Shown: positions 1-7,987, counted from the first letter of the stretch. The stretch: 64,000 nt of DNA from Streptomyces shenzhenensis (GCF_003688995.1 NZ_PENI01000018.1:1-64000); one strand, 5' to 3'. The notes: generated by a model from the sequence alone, not told the origin. Numbers and translations are program-made.

Positions 1-218
1 GTGTCGCTGCCGGTGGTGGCGAAGCCGGGGTACGCGCCGAGCGCGGCGGTCAGCCCGCTGTAGGTGTAGAACGCGTTCCGGCCCGGGAACATCTGGTTGA
101 ACTGCGCCTCGCTGACCACGAATCCGGCGGCGGAGGCGGCGGGAGCCGACTGGAACACCAGCGCGGCGGCTCCGAGGGCGAGTGAGGCCAGGAGTGCGGC
201 GATACGGCGCCTGAACAT
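1..218 (-). CDS. GH19 chitinase, 5' part only (runs off the left edge)
   Basis: This is the first 72 codons of a secreted family 19 chitinase that would hydrolyse chitin outside the cell. Residues 1 to about 30 form a signal peptide (MFRRR, a hydrophobic run, then PAASA). The mature protein begins with the typical streptomycete GH19 catalytic start, FVVSEAQFNQMFPGRN, followed by YTYSGLTAALGAYPGF. No chitin-binding domain lies between signal and catalytic domain, as in the single-domain ChiG/ChiF type. AGAGGAG lies about 8 bases before the ATG. Two DasR-like boxes lie upstream. The catalytic glutamates lie beyond the window. Confidence 0.85.
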   Translation of the reverse strand, partial: MFRRRIAALLASLALGAAALVFQSAPAASAAGFVVSEAQFNQMFPGRNAFYTYSGLTAALGAYPGFATTGSD

Positions 219-297
219 GTATCAACTCCTCTGCGGAGCACGGCCGTACCCGCCGGGGGGCACGGCCGTGGTGGGGGGTGGAGGCACACTCAACCGC

Positions 298-330
298 ATT
301 GGTCTGTACCAGTCAAGGGTGTAGACCAGT
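298..330 (-). promoter_or_regulatory. Two tandem DasR-responsive element (dre)-like boxes upstream of the chitinase
   Basis: Read on the minus strand, 330-315 is ACTGGTCTACACCCTT and 313-298 is ACTGGTACAGACCAAT. Both fit the dre pattern ACTGGTCTANACCANT with few mismatches and are 17 bp apart. They lie about 80-112 bp before the chitinase start. DasR is the GntR-family repressor of chitin and N-acetylglucosamine use in streptomycetes, so induction by chitin degradation products is inferred. Confidence 0.75.
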
Positions 331-420
331 CATCCGCGGGCCCCGTGCCTGTCGCCTCCCGCACGAACGGCGGACCCCCGGGTCGCCCCCGCGCCGCACC
401 GGATCGGGAGAATCTCCCCC

Positions 421-1461
421 ATGACCATCGCAGCGCATCCGCTCGTCGCCCGCGCCCGCCGTATCGCGGACGAGTTGCTCGCCCCGGCGGCGGAACGCGT
501 CGACCAGGAGGGCGTGCCCGCGGGGCACATCGAGGCGATCAAGAACTCGGGGCTGCTCGGGGTGGGCGCGCCGGTGGCGTACGGCGGCTCGGCGGCGCCC
601 GCGGCCGTCGTCCGGTGCACCGCGGAGATCCTGGCCGGGGCCTGCTGCTCGACGTGGTTCGTGCAGACCCAGCACCACACGCCGGTGCTCACCCTGGCGA
701 AGAGCGAACGGCCGGTGCGTGAACGGCTGTTGGGCCCTCTCTCCCGCGGTGAGCTGCTGTCCGGGGTGGCCTACGCCCAGCTCCGGGCCCATCCGCGCAC
801 CCCGGTACGGGTGACGCGGGAACGGGGCGGCTGGCGGTTCGCGGGCACGGTCCCCTGGTACACCGGGTGGGGGCTGAACGACGTCATGCTGCTGGCCGGG
901 GTGACCGACACCGACGAGGCGCTGTTCGCCTTCACCGAGGCGCGGGAGCAGGCGGGGCTGCGCGCCTCGCCGCCGCTGCGGCTGGCCGCGCTCACCGCGT
1001 CCCGCACGGTGTCGCTGGAGCTGACGGGTCTGTGGCTGCCGGACGAGGCGGTGGCGCTGCGGATGCCGTACCCGCGGTGGGCGGCGGCCGACCGGCCGAG
1101 GACGCTGAACACGAGCCCGGCGGTGTTCGGCATCACGGAGGCGGCGCTCGCCCTGCTGGACGAGGACACGGCGGCGCCGCTGCGGGCCCGGCTGTCCGAG
1201 GTCCGCGGCCGGGCCTACGCCCTCGCCGACCTGCCCGTGCCGCACGGGCACCCGGAGGAGCGGCTGGCGGTGCGTGCCGAGGCGTACGAGATGCTGCGCA
1301 CGGCCACCACCGCGGCGGTCGTCGCCGGCGGCGGCCGCGCGATGTCGCTCGCCTCCCCCGCCCAACGGCTCGCCCGCGAGGCCCTGTTCCTCCTGGTCCA
1401 GGGTCAGACGGCGGAGTCCCGCCGGGCCCACCTGGACGCGCTGACCGCAGGACCGTCCTGA
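421..1461 (+). CDS. Acyl-CoA dehydrogenase-fold flavoprotein, probable organosulfur monooxygenase (SfnB/DszC type)
   Basis: This 346-residue protein has the acyl-CoA dehydrogenase fold: an N-terminal helical domain (1-110), a middle beta domain with WYTGWGLNDV near residue 140, and a C-terminal helical domain. Family members of this size near ssu genes are usually FMN-dependent monooxygenases on sulfur compounds, not true dehydrogenases. It converges with ssuD across about 30 bases. GGGAG (406-410) is the ribosome site; it lies inside a 13-base inverted repeat (406-418). Substrate unknown; a genuine acyl-CoA dehydrogenase is the main alternative. Confidence 0.7.
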   Translation: MTIAAHPLVARARRIADELLAPAAERVDQEGVPAGHIEAIKNSGLLGVGAPVAYGGSAAPAAVVRCTAEILAGACCSTWFVQTQHHTPVLTLAKSERPVRERLLGPLSRGELLSGVAYAQLRAHPRTPVRVTRERGGWRFAGTVPWYTGWGLNDVMLLAGVTDTDEALFAFTEAREQAGLRASPPLRLAALTASRTVSLELTGLWLPDEAVALRMPYPRWAAADRPRTLNTSPAVFGITEAALALLDEDTAAPLRARLSEVRGRAYALADLPVPHGHPEERLAVRAEAYEMLRTATTAAVVAGGGRAMSLASPAQRLAREALFLLVQGQTAESRRAHLDALTAGPS

Positions 1462-1492
1462 CCCGGCCGCGCCGCCCCTGGTTCAGCGGGGT

Positions 1493-2635
1493 TCAGCTCG
1501 CGAACGGCACCTGGGGGGACGTGCGGGCCGGGCGGTCCCCCGGGTGGCGCCACAGACCACGGCCGGCCAGCCGGGGCAGCACACCCTCGCCGAACCAGTA
1601 CGCCTCCTCCAGATGCGGATACCCGGACAGCACGAACTCGTCGATACCGAGGGCGTGATACTCCTCGATCCGGTCGGCGACCTCCTCGTGGCTGCCGACC
1701 AGGGCCGTGCCCGCTCCGCCCCGCACCAGCCCGATGCCGGCCCACAGGTTGGGGTGGATCTCCAGCGCGGCACGGTCGCCGCCGTGCAGGGCGAGCATGC
1801 GCCGCTGGCCCTCCGACTCGCTGCGGGCGAGCCCGGCCTGGACGGACCGCACGGTCTCCGGGTCGAAGCCGGCCAGCAGCCGGTCCGCCTCGGCCCAGGC
1901 CTGCGCGGAGGTGTCCCGGGTGATCACATGCAGCCGGATGCCGAAGCGGAGGGCACGGCCCTCGGCGGCCGCCAGCCGCCGGATCCAGTCGAGCTTCCCG
2001 GCCACCTGCGCGGGCGGCTCACCCCACGTCAGATACACGTCGGCGTGCCGGGCCGCGACCTCCCCGGCGAGGGGTGAGGACCCGCCGAAGTACACCTCGG
2101 GCACCGGGTCGGGCAGCCGGACCAGCCGTGCGTCCGCCACCCGCAGATGCGCACCGTCCAGGTCCACGGCCTTGCCCTGCCACAACTCCCGGACGATCCG
2201 CAGGAATTCGTCGGTACGGCGGTAACGCGCGTCCTTGTCCAGGAAGTCCCCGTAGGCCCGTTGTTCCCGGCTCTCGCCGCCGGTGACGACGTTCAGCAGC
2301 AGCCGCCCGCCGGACTGCCGCTGGAAGGTGGCGGCCATCTGCGCGGCGAGCGTCGGCGAGACGAATCCCGGGCGGAAGGCCACCAGGAACTTCAGCCGCT
2401 CGGTGTGCCGGCTCACCATCGCGGTCGTCAGCCACGCGTCCTCGCACCAGGCGCCGGTCGGGGTGAGCGCGCCCACGAAGCCGAGATCCTCGGCGGCGCG
2501 GGCGATCTGGCTCAGATAGCCGACGGTCGGCGGCCGGTCCCGGCCGGAGGCGGTGGCCGGGGTGCCGTGGCCGCCGCCGACGACGTGCCGGCTGTCGCCG
2601 TTGGTGGGCAGGAACCAGTGGAAGGTGAGGGACAC
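1493..2635 (-). CDS. ssuD: FMNH2-dependent alkanesulfonate monooxygenase (LLM class, SsuD-like)
   Basis: This 380-residue TIM-barrel luciferase-like enzyme would split sulfonates to sulfite and an aldehyde using reduced flavin from the SsuE-like reductase encoded upstream. Family features are the start SLTFHWFLPTNGDSR, GRLLLNVVTGG, and the C-terminal GSHEEVADRIEEY. The GTG at 2635, with GGAG 8 bases before it, was chosen over a longer frame because the protein upstream of it is low-complexity proline/arginine and the homologous region begins here. It is last in the minus-strand sulfur operon. Confidence 0.9.
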   Translation of the reverse strand: MSLTFHWFLPTNGDSRHVVGGGHGTPATASGRDRPPTVGYLSQIARAAEDLGFVGALTPTGAWCEDAWLTTAMVSRHTERLKFLVAFRPGFVSPTLAAQMAATFQRQSGGRLLLNVVTGGESREQRAYGDFLDKDARYRRTDEFLRIVRELWQGKAVDLDGAHLRVADARLVRLPDPVPEVYFGGSSPLAGEVAARHADVYLTWGEPPAQVAGKLDWIRRLAAAEGRALRFGIRLHVITRDTSAQAWAEADRLLAGFDPETVRSVQAGLARSESEGQRRMLALHGGDRAALEIHPNLWAGIGLVRGGAGTALVGSHEEVADRIEEYHALGIDEFVLSGYPHLEEAYWFGEGVLPRLAGRGLWRHPGDRPARTSPQVPFAS

Positions 2636-2660
2636 GGGGGTCTCCGATCGCGAGTGACCG

Positions 2661-3008
2661 TCAGAGCAGACCGTGGCGGGGCGGCCGGCTGCCGCCCCGC
2701 ACCTGCCGGCCGATGTGCTGGACCTGCCGGCGGGCCGGGTCGTGCGGGGTGGGGGTGCGGGCGTCCCGCCGGTGCCGGTGCGGGTTCCGCGAGTCGAGGG
2801 CGGAACGGGTCCCGGACACCTCGAAGAGGGCACCCGCCTCCGCCACCGCCACGTCGACCGCCCGCGCCTCGAGTCCGGTCGGCGCGGTCCCCTGACGGCG
2901 GGTCACCTGGAGGTACACGCAGTGGCCCAGCCTGAACACCTCCGCGAGGATCCCGGCGCGGCGGAACGCGACGGACTCCGCGTCGTCGGCGATCACCTGG
3001 GCGGTCAT
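2661..3008 (-). CDS. Small uncharacterised protein between ssuE and ssuD
   Basis: This encodes 115 residues, starting 5 bases after the ssuE stop and ending 25 bases before the ssuD start, so it is almost certainly co-transcribed. The N-terminal 60 residues (MTAQVIADDAESVAF, GILAEVFRLGHCVYLQVTR) look like a folded alpha/beta domain. The C-terminal 45 residues are rich in Arg, His and Pro and may be disordered. I do not recognise the family. Its tight fit between sulfonate genes suggests an accessory role in sulfur acquisition. Confidence 0.55.
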   Translation of the reverse strand: MTAQVIADDAESVAFRRAGILAEVFRLGHCVYLQVTRRQGTAPTGLEARAVDVAVAEAGALFEVSGTRSALDSRNPHRHRRDARTPTPHDPARRQVQHIGRQVRGGSRPPRHGLL

Positions 3009-3013
3009 CGCGC

Positions 3014-3568
3014 TCAGCCCGCCGCGGCCAGCAGCGGGGTGTGGCCCAGGGCGGCCGAGAACCGGTCGACCACCTGCCGCAGGGCCTCGGTGGCGGCCGG
3101 CGCCACGGTCAGCGAGCCGTCCTCGTGCACGGTGATGTCCTTGTCCAGGGTGAACCAGCCCTGGACTATGTGGTCGGCACCCATGGAGGTCAGGACGGGG
3201 CGCAGCGCGTAGTCGATGGCGAGGACATGGGCGGTGGTACCGCCGGTGGCGAGCGGCAGCACGGTCTTACCGGCCAGCGCGTACTGCGGCAGCAGGTCCA
3301 GGAGCGCCTTGAGAACGCCGGAGTACGCGGCCTTGTAGACGGGCGTGCCGACGACGACCCCGTCGACGCGGGCGAACAGCCCGGCGGCCTCGACGACGGC
3401 CGGGTGGCGGACATCGGCGCCGAGCAGGGCCTCGGCGGGGATGGTGCGGACATCGAGCGGGATCACCTCGTGGCCGTCGGCGATCAGCCGCTGGTCGAGG
3501 AGGCGCAGCAGACGGCCGGTGCGGGAGGAGGCGGACGGGCTGCCGGAGACGGACAGGACGGTGGCCAT
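3014..3568 (-). CDS. ssuE: NAD(P)H-dependent FMN reductase (SsuE-like)
   Basis: This 184-residue flavodoxin-like reductase would supply FMNH2 to the SsuD-like enzyme and perhaps to the DszC-like protein at 421. MATVLSVSGSPSASSRTGRL is the flavin phosphate loop. GTPVYKAAYSGVLKALLDLL near residue 75 is the family signature, and LPLATGGTTAH follows. The ATG at 3568 was chosen because AAGAGGGA precedes it and the homologous region begins there. It is the first full gene after the leader peptide at 3765-3848. Confidence 0.9.
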   Translation of the reverse strand: MATVLSVSGSPSASSRTGRLLRLLDQRLIADGHEVIPLDVRTIPAEALLGADVRHPAVVEAAGLFARVDGVVVGTPVYKAAYSGVLKALLDLLPQYALAGKTVLPLATGGTTAHVLAIDYALRPVLTSMGADHIVQGWFTLDKDITVHEDGSLTVAPAATEALRQVVDRFSAALGHTPLLAAAG

Positions 3569-3639
3569 GGGATCCCTCTTTCTGGGGCCGGGGCGCGCAT
3601 TCCACGGGCACTCGGGGTATGCGGAACTCCTGGTGCGGA

Positions 3640-3679
3640 ATGTTCTCGGGGACGCCGAACAAGGCGGCCGGGAGAACAT
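3640..3679 (-). promoter_or_regulatory. Attenuator-like hairpin between leader peptide and ssuE
   Basis: On the minus strand, ATGTTCTC (3679-3672) and GAGAACAT (3647-3640) form a perfect 8-bp stem around a GC-rich loop that can fold further (GCCG with CGGC). It lies between the stop of the leader peptide and the ssuE ribosome site. This is where a cysteine-sensing attenuator would be expected. Folding has not been calculated. Confidence 0.45.
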
Positions 3680-3764
3680 GGGAATTCAGGCGGTGCGGAA
3701 CACGGCGCATCGCCGCCGGGGGCGGGGTGCGGTGCGGGAGAAGTGCGGCGGATCGGTACGGGGA

Positions 3765-3848
3765 TCAGGCCGCGGTGCGACAGGAGGCGCTGGAGACGCG
3801 CGCGAGGTCGACATGGCGTCGCCGCGTGAGGTCCAGTCGCATCGTCAT
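3765..3848 (-). CDS. Cysteine-type leader peptide upstream of ssuE
   Basis: This small frame encodes 27 residues, MTMRLDLTRR then RHVDLARVSSASCRTAA. The RHVDL-x-R-x-SSA-x-C core is the hallmark of the short leader peptides found before sulfur-assimilation operons in Streptomyces and other actinobacteria. Translation through the Cys codon is thought to report cysteine supply there. It precedes ssuE by about 200 bases. The start could instead be the second ATG (3842). No strong ribosome site is seen, so it may be leaderless. The match is by eye to a remembered pattern. Confidence 0.7.
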   Translation of the reverse strand: MTMRLDLTRRRHVDLARVSSASCRTAA

Positions 3849-4015
3849 GCCGTCGATCGTGACAGTCGCCGGTGAGGGCAGTCAAGGAAAACCCGGCCGG
3901 TCTCGTATCGCGGACCATTGCATTTCACGAGGGTGTGACGGGGAAACCCGGAACGGGCCGGAATGCGCCCGCATTCCTGGGAAGTCGCCGAACGCCACCG
4001 GCCCGGAGGACCGCC

Positions 4016-5404
4016 ATGAACGTGTCCGTCGTCCTGTTCACCGCCGATCTGCGGCTGCACGACCACCCGCCGCTGCGGGCCGCACTGGACGGCTCGGACC
4101 GGGTCGTGCCGCTGTTCGTGCGTGACCGCGGGGTGGACCGGGCCGGATTCGCCGCGCCCAACCGGCTGGCGTTCCTCGCCGACTGTCTGCGGGACCTGGA
4201 CGCGGGACTGCGCGAGCGCGGCGGGCGGCTCGTCGTGCGGTGCGGGGACGTCGTGGACGAGGTCTGCCGGGTGGTCGCCGAGACCGACGCCGCGGAGGTC
4301 CGGATGGCGGCCGACGTCAGCGGCTACGCGCACCGCCGGGAGCGGCGGCTGCGCGACGCGCTGGAGGCGGACGGACGCCGGCTGCACGTCCACGACACGG
4401 TGACCACGGCCGTCGCCCCGGGCGCGCTGACGCCGGCCGCCTCGGACCACTTCGCGGTGTTCACGCCGTACTTCCGCCACTGGTCGCGGCAACGGCTGCG
4501 GGCGGCTCTCGGCGCGCCCCGCACCGTGCGGGTCCCGGACGGTGTCGGGTCCGAGAAGCTGCCCGCGCGGGCCGGGCAGCCGGGGGTGTCCGAGGGGCTC
4601 GCCCCCGGCGGTGAGACGGCGGGCCGCAGACGGCTCACCGGCTGGCTGCGCTCGGGTCTTGCCGGGTACGCGGACGGCCACGACGACCTGGCCGGGGACG
4701 CGACCTCGCGGCTCTCGCCGCATCTGCACTTCGGGACGCTCTCCCCCGTCGAGCTGGTGCGCCGGGCCCGCCGCGCGGGCGGCCCCGGCGCCGAGTCCTT
4801 CGTACGGCAGCTCGCCTGGCGCGACTTCCACCGCCAGGTGCTGGCGGCGCGCCCCGGCGCGGCGACCGCCGACTACCGCACGCGGCACGACCGCTGGCGG
4901 TCCGGGCGGACGGCGCGCGGCGACATCGAGGCATGGCGGCAGGGGCGCACCGGGTACCCGGTCGTCGACGCGGCGATGCGCCAGCTGCGGTACGAGGGCT
5001 GGATGCCCGGCCGTGCCCGGTTGCTGGCCGCGAGTTTCCTGGTCAAGACGTTGTACGTGGACTGGCGTGTGGGCGCCCGGCACTTCCTGGAGCTGCTGGT
5101 CGACGGCGACGTGGCGAGCAACCAGCTGAACTGGCAGTGGATGGCGGGCACCGGCACGGACACCCGTCCCGGCCGCGTCCTCAACCCGGTCACGCAGGCC
5201 AGGCGGTACGACCCGGACGGCGCGTACGTCCGGCGGTGGGTTCCCGAGCTGCGGGGCGTTCCGGGCGGCGCGGTGCACGAGCCGTGGCGGCTGCGGGGGC
5301 CGGACCGGGCCGCCCTGGACTACCCGGATCCGGTCGTGGACCTGGCGGAGGGCCGGGCGCGCTTCGAGCGGGCCCGCGGACGCGACCGGCCGCTCCCGCC
5401 GTGA
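4016..5404 (+). CDS. phr: Deoxyribodipyrimidine photolyase
   Basis: This 462-residue DNA photolyase would repair UV cyclobutane pyrimidine dimers using FADH2 and light. The N-terminal alpha/beta antenna domain begins MNVSVVLFTADLRLHDHPPL. The C-terminal FAD domain shows SRLSPHLHFGTLS, FVRQLAWRDFHRQ, and the signature WRVGARHFLELLVDGDVASN, then NWQWMAGTGTD. The length fits class I enzymes. GGAGGA at 4004-4010 fixes the ATG. The antenna chromophore cannot be told from sequence alone. Confidence 0.93.
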   Translation: MNVSVVLFTADLRLHDHPPLRAALDGSDRVVPLFVRDRGVDRAGFAAPNRLAFLADCLRDLDAGLRERGGRLVVRCGDVVDEVCRVVAETDAAEVRMAADVSGYAHRRERRLRDALEADGRRLHVHDTVTTAVAPGALTPAASDHFAVFTPYFRHWSRQRLRAALGAPRTVRVPDGVGSEKLPARAGQPGVSEGLAPGGETAGRRRLTGWLRSGLAGYADGHDDLAGDATSRLSPHLHFGTLSPVELVRRARRAGGPGAESFVRQLAWRDFHRQVLAARPGAATADYRTRHDRWRSGRTARGDIEAWRQGRTGYPVVDAAMRQLRYEGWMPGRARLLAASFLVKTLYVDWRVGARHFLELLVDGDVASNQLNWQWMAGTGTDTRPGRVLNPVTQARRYDPDGAYVRRWVPELRGVPGGAVHEPWRLRGPDRAALDYPDPVVDLAEGRARFERARGRDRPLPP

Positions 5405-5680
5405 CCGCCGGTTCACCGGTGACGGGGCGCGGTGGCCGCGGTGACGGGCCATGTCCGGTGCGGCCCGCGGCAGTTGCGGCGCCTTCGCGGCCTGCCGGCG
5501 GAATGGAGGAGGACCGCCTGCGCCGACGCGGGCAGGCGCAACAGGTGGGTGTTCCACCGGCGCGGGCCAGATCCACCCCCTACACATAAAGGTGAAATAA
5601 GAGCACAATGCATATAAGCGGCTCTTACCGCAGACCGCGTCAGACGCGGTCAAGCCTGCGAGTCAAGAAGGAGACGAGTC
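5405..5680 (+). promoter_or_regulatory. Leader region of the SPW-repeat gene, with an inverted repeat
   Basis: Positions 5580-5625 are unusually A+T-rich for this DNA (CACATAAAGGTGAAATAAG, CATATAAG) and probably hold the promoter of the gene at 5681. GACCGCGT (5633-5640) and ACGCGGTC (5644-5651) form a perfect 8-bp inverted repeat with a 3-base centre, 30 bases before the start codon. It could be an operator or a leader hairpin. No gene is seen here. Confidence 0.45.
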
Positions 5681-6121
5681 ATGGCCGATGTCTCGCACCC
5701 CAAAGGTGACCTGAGGAGCCACCCTGATGTCTCCGAAATGCGAGAACGCTACGCGCGCGTGCTCGGCGGTCGCGATGTGGCACTCGTGGACGGGCCGGTG
5801 TTCCTGCTCGGCCTGTACTGCGCGGCGTCCCCGTGGATCCTCCACTACACGACCAGCCAGCCCGCGCTCATGACCCACAACCTGATCATGGGCATCGCGA
5901 TAGGGCTGCTGGCCCTGGGGTTCACCAGGGCACCGGAGCGGATGTACGGACTCAGCTGGGCCATGTGCGCCCTGGGCATCTGGATGATCATCGCGCCGTG
6001 GATCGTCGGCACAGGCCCGGACACCGGCGTCGTGATCAACAACGTCGTCATCGGTGCGCTGGCCCTGATCCTCGGCCTGGTCTGCGCCGGTACGGCGGTC
6101 AAGAGCAAGTCCCAGCTGTAG
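5681..6121 (+). CDS. SPW-repeat membrane protein
   Basis: This 146-residue integral membrane protein has four hydrophobic segments from about residue 45 to 140. It carries two SPW-type repeats: CAASPWILHY near residue 48 and IIAPWIVGTG near residue 103. The family is common in streptomycetes and of unknown function. A charged cytoplasmic N-terminus of about 40 residues precedes the membrane part. AAGAAGGAGA lies 8 bases before the ATG. A terminator-like hairpin follows at 6153-6186. A stress role is only a guess from the next gene. Confidence 0.8.
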   Translation: MADVSHPKGDLRSHPDVSEMRERYARVLGGRDVALVDGPVFLLGLYCAASPWILHYTTSQPALMTHNLIMGIAIGLLALGFTRAPERMYGLSWAMCALGIWMIIAPWIVGTGPDTGVVINNVVIGALALILGLVCAGTAVKSKSQL

Positions 6122-6152
6122 CGGCACCGGAGCATCCCTCGGAAGGGAGGAC

Positions 6153-6186
6153 GCGGGGCCGGCCCGGGGCAACCGGCCGACCCCGC
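6153..6186 (+). terminator. Probable terminator of the SPW-repeat gene
   Basis: GCGGGGCCGG pairs with CCGGCCGACCCCGC, with one mismatch and a small bulge, 30 bases after the stop. There is no U-tract, as usual in streptomycetes. Confidence 0.5.
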
Positions 6187-6378
6187 ACGGCCGGCTCGGC
6201 GGCCCGGCACCGGCCAGGGCTCCCACGGCAGTGAACTTGTGACCCGGGAGCGCCGGTTCATGCTCCCGGCGCGCTCCCGGCCGCCATTTCTTCCCTCCTC
6301 CACCGCACCGTGCGGACTGCCTCGGGATCCAGTGGGCAGATTGCACAGCAGCGGGGAACGCAACCAAGAGGGGCGGAG

Positions 6379-6642
6379 ATGGAGATCTCGAGCATCATCG
6401 GTGCCATCGTCATCGGCATCGTCATCGGCGTGCTGGGGCGGCTGGTCGTCCCGGGCCGGCAGCGCATCGGTGTCGTGCTGACGATCGTCGTCGGCATCGT
6501 GGCCGCGTTGCTGGGTTCGGCGATCGCCGCGGCGTTCGGGGTCGCCGACACCAAGGGGCCCGACTGGATCGAGTGGTTCATCCAGATAGCCCTCGCGGCG
6601 GTGGGCGTGGCGGCACTGGACCGGGCGCGGGCGCGCCGCTGA
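6379..6642 (+). CDS. GlsB/YeaQ/YmgE-family stress-response membrane protein
   Basis: This 87-residue protein has three hydrophobic segments: residues 4-25 (SSIIGAIVIGIVIGVLGRLV), 32-53 (VLTIVVGIVAALLGSAIAAA) and 69-81. The GxxxG-like spacing and length fit the transglycosylase-associated (YeaQ/GlsB) family, often induced by general or envelope stress. GGGGCGGAG precedes the ATG. It is transcribed in the same direction as the SPW gene, but the terminator between them suggests a separate unit. Confidence 0.8.
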   Translation: MEISSIIGAIVIGIVIGVLGRLVVPGRQRIGVVLTIVVGIVAALLGSAIAAAFGVADTKGPDWIEWFIQIALAAVGVAALDRARARR

Positions 6643-6703
6643 ACCACCGGCGCCGGCGCCCGGGTGCGGCCGTGACCGGGCCCGGCCGGGCCGCCGGCGG
6701 GCG

Positions 6704-7489
6704 CTACGCCCCGTACAGATGGGGCGTCGTGGTGGTCAGGGCGTGGAAGCCGAGGCGTTCGAGGACGCGGCGGCTCATCGGCAGGGCGTCGACCTGGAGA
6801 TAGCGGTGGCCGCGGGCCGCGGCGGCCCGGGCGCGGTGGGCGACCAGGGTGCGGTAGAGGCCGCGGCCCCGCCAGTGTTCGAGGGTGCCGCCGCCCCACA
6901 GCCCGGCGAACCGCGTCCCGGTGACCGACTCCAGCCGGGCCGCGCTCACCGCTTCGTCCCCGGCGAGGGCGACGACCGCGACGAGCGAGCCGGGGTCGGC
7001 GGCGAGCCGGGTCAGCAGCCGGTGGCGCAGCCCGCCGCCGTCCACGCCGAACACCTTCTCGTGCACCTCGACCACGCGCTCCACGCCGGCCGCGCCGTCG
7101 GCCCGCAGGACGCGGACGCCCTCGGGCGGTTCGGCGTCCGCGGTCAGCGCGATCACCTCGGCGGTCTCGGCGACCATCAGCGTCTCCTCGGGCTCGGGCG
7201 TGAACCCGGCCGCGACGAGCCGGGATCCGAGGTCGGCGGGGAGGTCATGGCCGTGCAGTTTCCACTCGAACGCGCGGCCGAGCGCGGTGTAGTGCTCGAT
7301 CTGCCCGGCGATCGCCGCGTCCGCGCCCGTCCCGTCAAGGCCGGACCACAGGACGCCGTTCCAGCCGTGGGCTCCGGCGACCTGCCGGACCACGGTCGCG
7401 CTGCGCTCGATCCGCGCGTCGGGGCCGTCGGGCCGTGCGTCCTTGCGCAGATCCCGGTCGTAGTGGGCGAGTACCGCGGCATGGTCCAT
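6704..7489 (-). CDS. GNAT-family N-acetyltransferase
   Basis: This 261-residue protein has the GNAT fold in its C-terminal half. The acetyl-CoA pyrophosphate loop is GTLEHWRGRGLYRTLVAHRA (about residues 205-224), followed by GHRYLQVDALPMSRRVLERL, the usual strand-helix end. The N-terminal 120 residues are an extension with no motif I know. The ATG at 7489 begins the conserved MDHAAVLAHYDRDLR. The substrate is unknown. It lies downstream of the MerR gene on the same strand, 50 bases away. Confidence 0.75.
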   Translation of the reverse strand: MDHAAVLAHYDRDLRKDARPDGPDARIERSATVVRQVAGAHGWNGVLWSGLDGTGADAAIAGQIEHYTALGRAFEWKLHGHDLPADLGSRLVAAGFTPEPEETLMVAETAEVIALTADAEPPEGVRVLRADGAAGVERVVEVHEKVFGVDGGGLRHRLLTRLAADPGSLVAVVALAGDEAVSAARLESVTGTRFAGLWGGGTLEHWRGRGLYRTLVAHRARAAAARGHRYLQVDALPMSRRVLERLGFHALTTTTPHLYGA

Positions 7490-7539
7490 GCGCCCACTCC
7501 AGCATCGAAGACCCGGCGCGGCAACGGAATTGATCGCCG

Positions 7540-7917
7540 TCAGCGGGCGTCCCGGTCCGGGCGGACCGCCGCGAGGTAGGCGGTCAGCCGGTCGCGGTTG
7601 CGGGCCAGGCAGTCGATGCGGGCCTGGATGCGGTCGATGTGAGAGCGCAGCAGGTCGGCCGTCTCCGCGCTCACGCACTCGGCCGGCGGATGGATCTCGC
7701 CGGGGCCGCCGAGGTACGGCAGGACGGCGCGGATCATCTCCGTGGTCAGACCCGAGTCGAGCAGCCCGCGGATCTGCTGGACGTCCCGGACCGCCGGCTC
7801 GCCGTAGGAGCGGTAGCCGTTGGCGGCCCGTTCGGGGTGGAGCAGGTCCTGCTCCTCGTAGTAGCGCAGCAGCCGGGCCGGCACCCCGGTACGGCGCGAC
7901 AGTTCACCGATCCTCAT
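7540..7917 (-). CDS. MerR-family transcriptional regulator
   Basis: This 125-residue regulator has an N-terminal winged helix (MRIGELSRRTGVPARLLRYY, then EEQDLLHPER and GYRSYGE) and a dimerisation helix. It has no C-terminal cysteine cluster, so it is not a metal sensor of the MerR or CueR kind. It more likely responds to a small organic ligand. GGAGGGAG lies just before the ATG. It is divergent from the MFS transporter, and an operator lies in the 70-base gap, so control of the exporter and of itself is likely. Confidence 0.88.
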   Translation of the reverse strand: MRIGELSRRTGVPARLLRYYEEQDLLHPERAANGYRSYGEPAVRDVQQIRGLLDSGLTTEMIRAVLPYLGGPGEIHPPAECVSAETADLLRSHIDRIQARIDCLARNRDRLTAYLAAVRPDRDAR

Positions 7918-7948
7918 GGCTCCCTCCGGGCCGCGTCCGGCCTTCGCC

Positions 7949-7987
7949 TTGACCTTCACACTGATGTGAGGCTCTGAGCATGGTGCC
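7949..7987 (+). promoter_or_regulatory. MerR-type operator-promoter of the MFS gene, leaderless start
   Basis: TTGACC (7949-7954) is a good -35. The dyad CCTTCACACTGATGTGAGG (7953-7971) fills the long spacer, as expected for MerR proteins, which act on promoters with 19-20 bp spacers. A weak -10 near 7974-7981 would start RNA at about 7986-7988, on the ATG of the transporter. No ribosome site precedes that ATG. Confidence 0.6.

Noticed and set aside
3845..5653. 602-codon open frame on the minus strand opposite the photolyase
   Set aside because: Antisense shadow of a GC-rich gene; no motif and no start signal.
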